Of a stretch of 6,597 nt of DNA, positions 5,475 to 6,597 are shown one piece after another. The number at the start of each line of letters is the position of its first letter. Within the stretch, counting starts at the first letter, position 1. The stretch is from an uncultured Lachnospiraceae bacterium (lineage in GTDB: Bacteria > Bacillota > Clostridia > Lachnospirales > Lachnospiraceae), in the NCBI GenBank assembly GCA_905236615.1, contig CAJORC010000211.1:1-6597 (forward strand), given 5' to 3'. Under the pieces are notes generated by a model. The model made no database searches. It saw nothing but the letters and a program-made list of their open reading frames with translations, and was not told the DNA's origin. A program made the position numbers and the translations under genes.

Positions 5475-6181
5475 TTTTCAGATTCCTTTTTGATTAGTAT
5501 GGTAGCGAAATAGCCTTTTGCGTCATCTGCATTTTCAAGATCCCTGTATATTTTTTCACCCGGCAGACCACAGTTAATGATCATGGCCGAGTCTTGAAGA
5601 AGATCACGCTTTTTCAGCTTTTCAATTATAAGGTTCAGTGAACGGCCTGCTTTCATAATAACCTTGCTGCCTTTTAAATCAAGCAGGGCGTCCAGTTCAT
5701 CATCCGAAACAGAAGCGGGGATAACGATCAGATTTTCATCTCCTGAACTAAGGTCACGGTCAAGTTTTGCTGCCACATCGCTCATTGCTGTAACGCCGGG
5801 AACAGTTTCTGTTTCAAATCCCAGTTCTTTCATTTTTGAACGGAGATAGCCCCATGTGCTGTAAAGACTGACATCTCCCAGACTTAAGAAAGCGATCGTC
5901 CTGCCGTTTCTCAGACGTTCGGATACTGTATTGGATATTTCGTTCCATGCTTCGTTGAGCTCCGAATCATCTCTGGTCATAGGAAAAAATAATCCCAAAA
6001 GTTCTTTCCCATTTATATCTACGGCCTGCCCGGCGATGCTTAAGGCGACACTTTTCCCTGATCTGTCAACTGGATATGCGATTATATCGGCTTCTTTGAT
6101 GATCCTGACAGCTTTTAAGGTCAAAAGCTCCGGATTTCCGGGACCTGTGCTTACTCCGTAAATCTTACTGTGATCTTTCAT
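5471..6181 (-). CDS. cbiL: Precorrin-2 / cobalt-factor II C20-methyltransferase (CobI/CbiL)
   Basis: This S-adenosylmethionine-dependent methyltransferase adds the C20 methyl group to the corrin precursor in cobalamin synthesis. Its 236 residues match the family length. Motifs are the N-terminal glycine loop VSTGPGNPELLTLKA (10-24, where GxGPGDPELLT is usual), YPV (36-38), the central FLSLGDVSLYSTWGYL (98-113) with the SAM-contacting Gly-Asp at 102-103, and PGVTAMSDVAAKL (128-140). In an anaerobic Firmicute the substrate would be cobalt-factor II (CbiL naming); CobI is the aerobic counterpart, and sequence reading alone does not decide. GGAG sits six bases before the ATG on the minus strand. 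It has its own promoter, and the next ORF starts in its stop codon (ATGA at 5474-5471). No other corrin-ring genes lie within the window, so it is either a remnant or a detached unit of a larger set. Confidence 0.93.
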   Translation of the reverse strand: MKDHSKIYGVSTGPGNPELLTLKAVRIIKEADIIAYPVDRSGKSVALSIAGQAVDINGKELLGLFFPMTRDDSELNEAWNEISNTVSERLRNGRTIAFLSLGDVSLYSTWGYLRSKMKELGFETETVPGVTAMSDVAAKLDRDLSSGDENLIVIPASVSDDELDALLDLKGSKVIMKAGRSLNLIIEKLKKRDLLQDSAMIINCGLPGEKIYRDLENADDAKGYFATILIKKESEK

Positions 6182-6220
6182 TTTATGCTCCGATCTCTGT
6201 GCTGATGATGTTTAAGCAAC

Positions 6221-6249
6221 ATTATATATGATAATGCTGTATGCTTCAA
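6221..6249 (-). promoter_or_regulatory. Promoter of the cobI/cbiL unit (minus strand)
   Basis: Read on the minus strand, TTGAAG (6249-6244) and a perfect TATAAT (6226-6221) are separated by 17 bp. The leader to the ATG at 6181 is only about 35 bases, too short for a cobalamin riboswitch. A dyad, CATTAT (6220-6225) and ATAATG (6231-6236), overlaps the -10 box and could be an operator. It is divergent from the tRNA promoter at 6343. Confidence 0.7.
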
Positions 6250-6267
6250 TAAAAACAAGGAGGAGAG

Positions 6268-6306
6268 CCGCACTGACAAGCGGATATCCGGCAGCATTTT
6301 ACCGGA
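6268..6306. repeat. Cluster of overlapping GC-rich palindromes between the cobI and tRNA promoters
   Basis: Three dyads overlap: CCGC (6268-6271) with GCGG (6280-6283), the perfect palindrome CGGATATCCG (6281-6290), and TCCGG (6287-6291) with CCGGA (6302-6306). They lie in otherwise AT-rich DNA upstream of both divergent promoters. There is no T run beside them in a terminator position. A regulator-binding region or the relic of a lost gene end are possible readings. I see no gene in 6182-6432. Confidence 0.4.
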
Positions 6307-6342
6307 CATGAAAAAAAATCTTGGGAAAGTTATAAAAAACTA

Positions 6343-6372
6343 TTGACAGCAATATCGTCTTAGTGGTATAGT
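6343..6372 (+). promoter_or_regulatory. Strong promoter of the tRNA operon
   Basis: TTGACA (6343-6348) and TATAGT (6367-6372) are separated by 18 bp, and TGG directly before the -10 gives an extended -10 (TGn). Transcription should start near 6379, about 54 bases before the first tRNA. Confidence 0.85.
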
Positions 6373-6379
6373 ATCACTG

Positions 6380-6423
6380 TTGCGCGACACAAAAGCTTGA
6401 AAGAGAGCTTACCCAGTGCGCAA
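6380..6423 (+). other. Structured 5' leader of the tRNA transcript
   Basis: TTGCGC (6380-6385) pairs with GCGCAA (6418-6423), and inside it AAGCT (6393-6397) pairs with AGCTT (6406-6410), making a nested stem directly at the predicted 5' end of the transcript and nine bases before the tRNA-Val. It is probably removed by RNase P. No terminator T run follows, so it is not an attenuator of the usual kind. Confidence 0.5.
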
Positions 6424-6432
6424 AGATTATAT

Positions 6433-6505
6433 GGGATCTTAGCTCAGCTGGGAGAGCATCTGCCTTACAAGCAGAGGGTCACAGGTTCGAGCCCTGTAGG
6501 TCCCA
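6433..6505 (+). tRNA. tRNA-Val, anticodon UAC
   Basis: The 73-base gene folds completely. Acceptor arms are GGGATCT (6433-6439) and AGGTCCC (6498-6504), with one G-U pair. The D-stem begins GCTC (6442-6445). The anticodon stem is TCTGC/GCAGA around CTTACAA, with TAC at 6466-6468 reading GUA and, with wobble, other valine codons. The T-arm is ACAGG-TTCGAGC-CCTGT (6481-6497), and A6505 is the discriminator. CCA is not encoded; TAT follows, so a nucleotidyltransferase must add it. It is the first tRNA of a probable cluster. Confidence 0.97.
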
Positions 6506-6523
6506 TATCTTTCAAATAAATAT

Positions 6524-6597
6524 GGCGAGATAGCTCAGCTGGCTAGAGCACGCGGTTCATACCCGCGGTGTCGAGGGTTCAAGTCCCCCTCTCGCTA
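6524..6597 (+). tRNA. tRNA-Met, anticodon CAU (elongator type)
   Basis: Acceptor arms are GGCGAGA (6524-6530) and TCTCGCT (6590-6596), with a terminal G-U pair. The anticodon stem CGCGG/CCGCG (6552-6556 and 6564-6568) encloses TTCATAC with CAT at 6559-6561. The T-arm GAGGG-TTCAAGT-CCCCC has one A-C mismatch (6574 with 6588). It lacks the three G-C pairs next to the anticodon loop in the initiator GGG/CCC order, and its acceptor begins with a pair, so it is not initiator tRNA. A lysidine-modified tRNA-Ile with gene anticodon CAT is less likely from the overall sequence. The discriminator A is the last base of the window; whether CCA follows cannot be seen. It lies 18 bases after tRNA-Val. Confidence 0.94.

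Noticed and set aside
6256..6300. A possible cobalamin riboswitch, from the GAGCCGCACTG and CCGG segments near a cobalamin gene
   Set aside because: The resemblance is on the plus strand, which leads to tRNAs and not to cobI. The segment is far shorter than a B12 riboswitch, and the B12 box and core helices are not found on either strand.
6178..6309. A 43-codon minus-strand ORF whose TGA overlaps the cobI start (ATGA), suggesting a leader peptide or the end of a lost gene
   Set aside because: It has no ribosome site, its ATG lies upstream of the cobI promoter at 6249-6221 and so would not be on that transcript, and the frame is closed by TAG near 6341. The product is not recognisable.
6256..6346. 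AAGGAGGA (6256-6263) as a ribosome site for a plus-strand small gene
   Set aside because: No start codon lies at a suitable distance; the next ATG (6308) opens only a 12-codon frame ending at the tRNA promoter.
1..6597. Mobile element, prophage, CRISPR or defence system, given the tRNA cluster at the right edge (a common integration site)
   Set aside because: No transposase, integrase, spaced direct repeats or repeated 3' tRNA fragment is seen. All recognisable genes are core metabolism or translation.

Overview
The window looks like chromosomal DNA of an anaerobic, low-to-moderate GC Firmicute, most likely a Lachnospiraceae-type Clostridium relative. The basis is strong AAGGAG/GGAGG ribosome sites, sigma-A-type promoters, a tRNA gene without encoded CCA, an IscU-type (not SufU-type) scaffold beside a NifS/IscS desulfurase, and anaerobic-style corrinoid genes. 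This placement is an inference from style; no phylogeny was possible. All assignments are from reading motifs by eye.

Layout. (1) Bases 2-316 hold the C-terminal part of an ABC transporter ATPase that begins outside the window. (2) Bases 317-461 are a noncoding gap with a perfect 12-bp inverted repeat, followed by a small SGNH-family esterase gene (462-1106). Two consecutive hairpin terminators (1085-1173) insulate it from what follows. (3) Bases 1184-5101 form one clear operon: a consensus promoter (TTGACA, 17 bp, TATAAT) flanked by two identical CCTAT-N7-ATAGG operators, then iscS/nifS, iscU/nifU, mccB and mccA. The last two are the reverse transsulfuration pair. The products convert homocysteine plus O-acetylserine to cysteine through cystathionine, and then use cysteine sulfur to build Fe-S clusters, so supply and consumption of cysteine are co-transcribed, probably under an Rrf2-family (CymR/IscR-like) repressor encoded elsewhere. 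(4) On the minus strand, converging on that operon, lies a short corrinoid unit (6181 down to 5115). It has its own promoter, cobI/cbiL (precorrin-2/cobalt-factor II C20-methyltransferase), and an ATGA-overlapped 119-residue ORF. (5) From 6343 a strong promoter drives a structured leader, tRNA-Val(UAC) and tRNA-Met(CAU), running to the window edge.

The most unusual item is the 119-residue minus-strand ORF at 5115-5474. Its first ~45 residues look like the start of a BioY biotin-transporter subunit, and the rest looks like the C-terminal part of a SirC/Met8-type precorrin-2 dehydrogenase. They are joined in frame at a shared Phe-rich stretch, as if a deletion had removed most of bioY and the NAD-binding half of sirC. 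The second most interesting item is the paired operator architecture at the iscS promoter. No phage, IS element, CRISPR array or defence system is visible.
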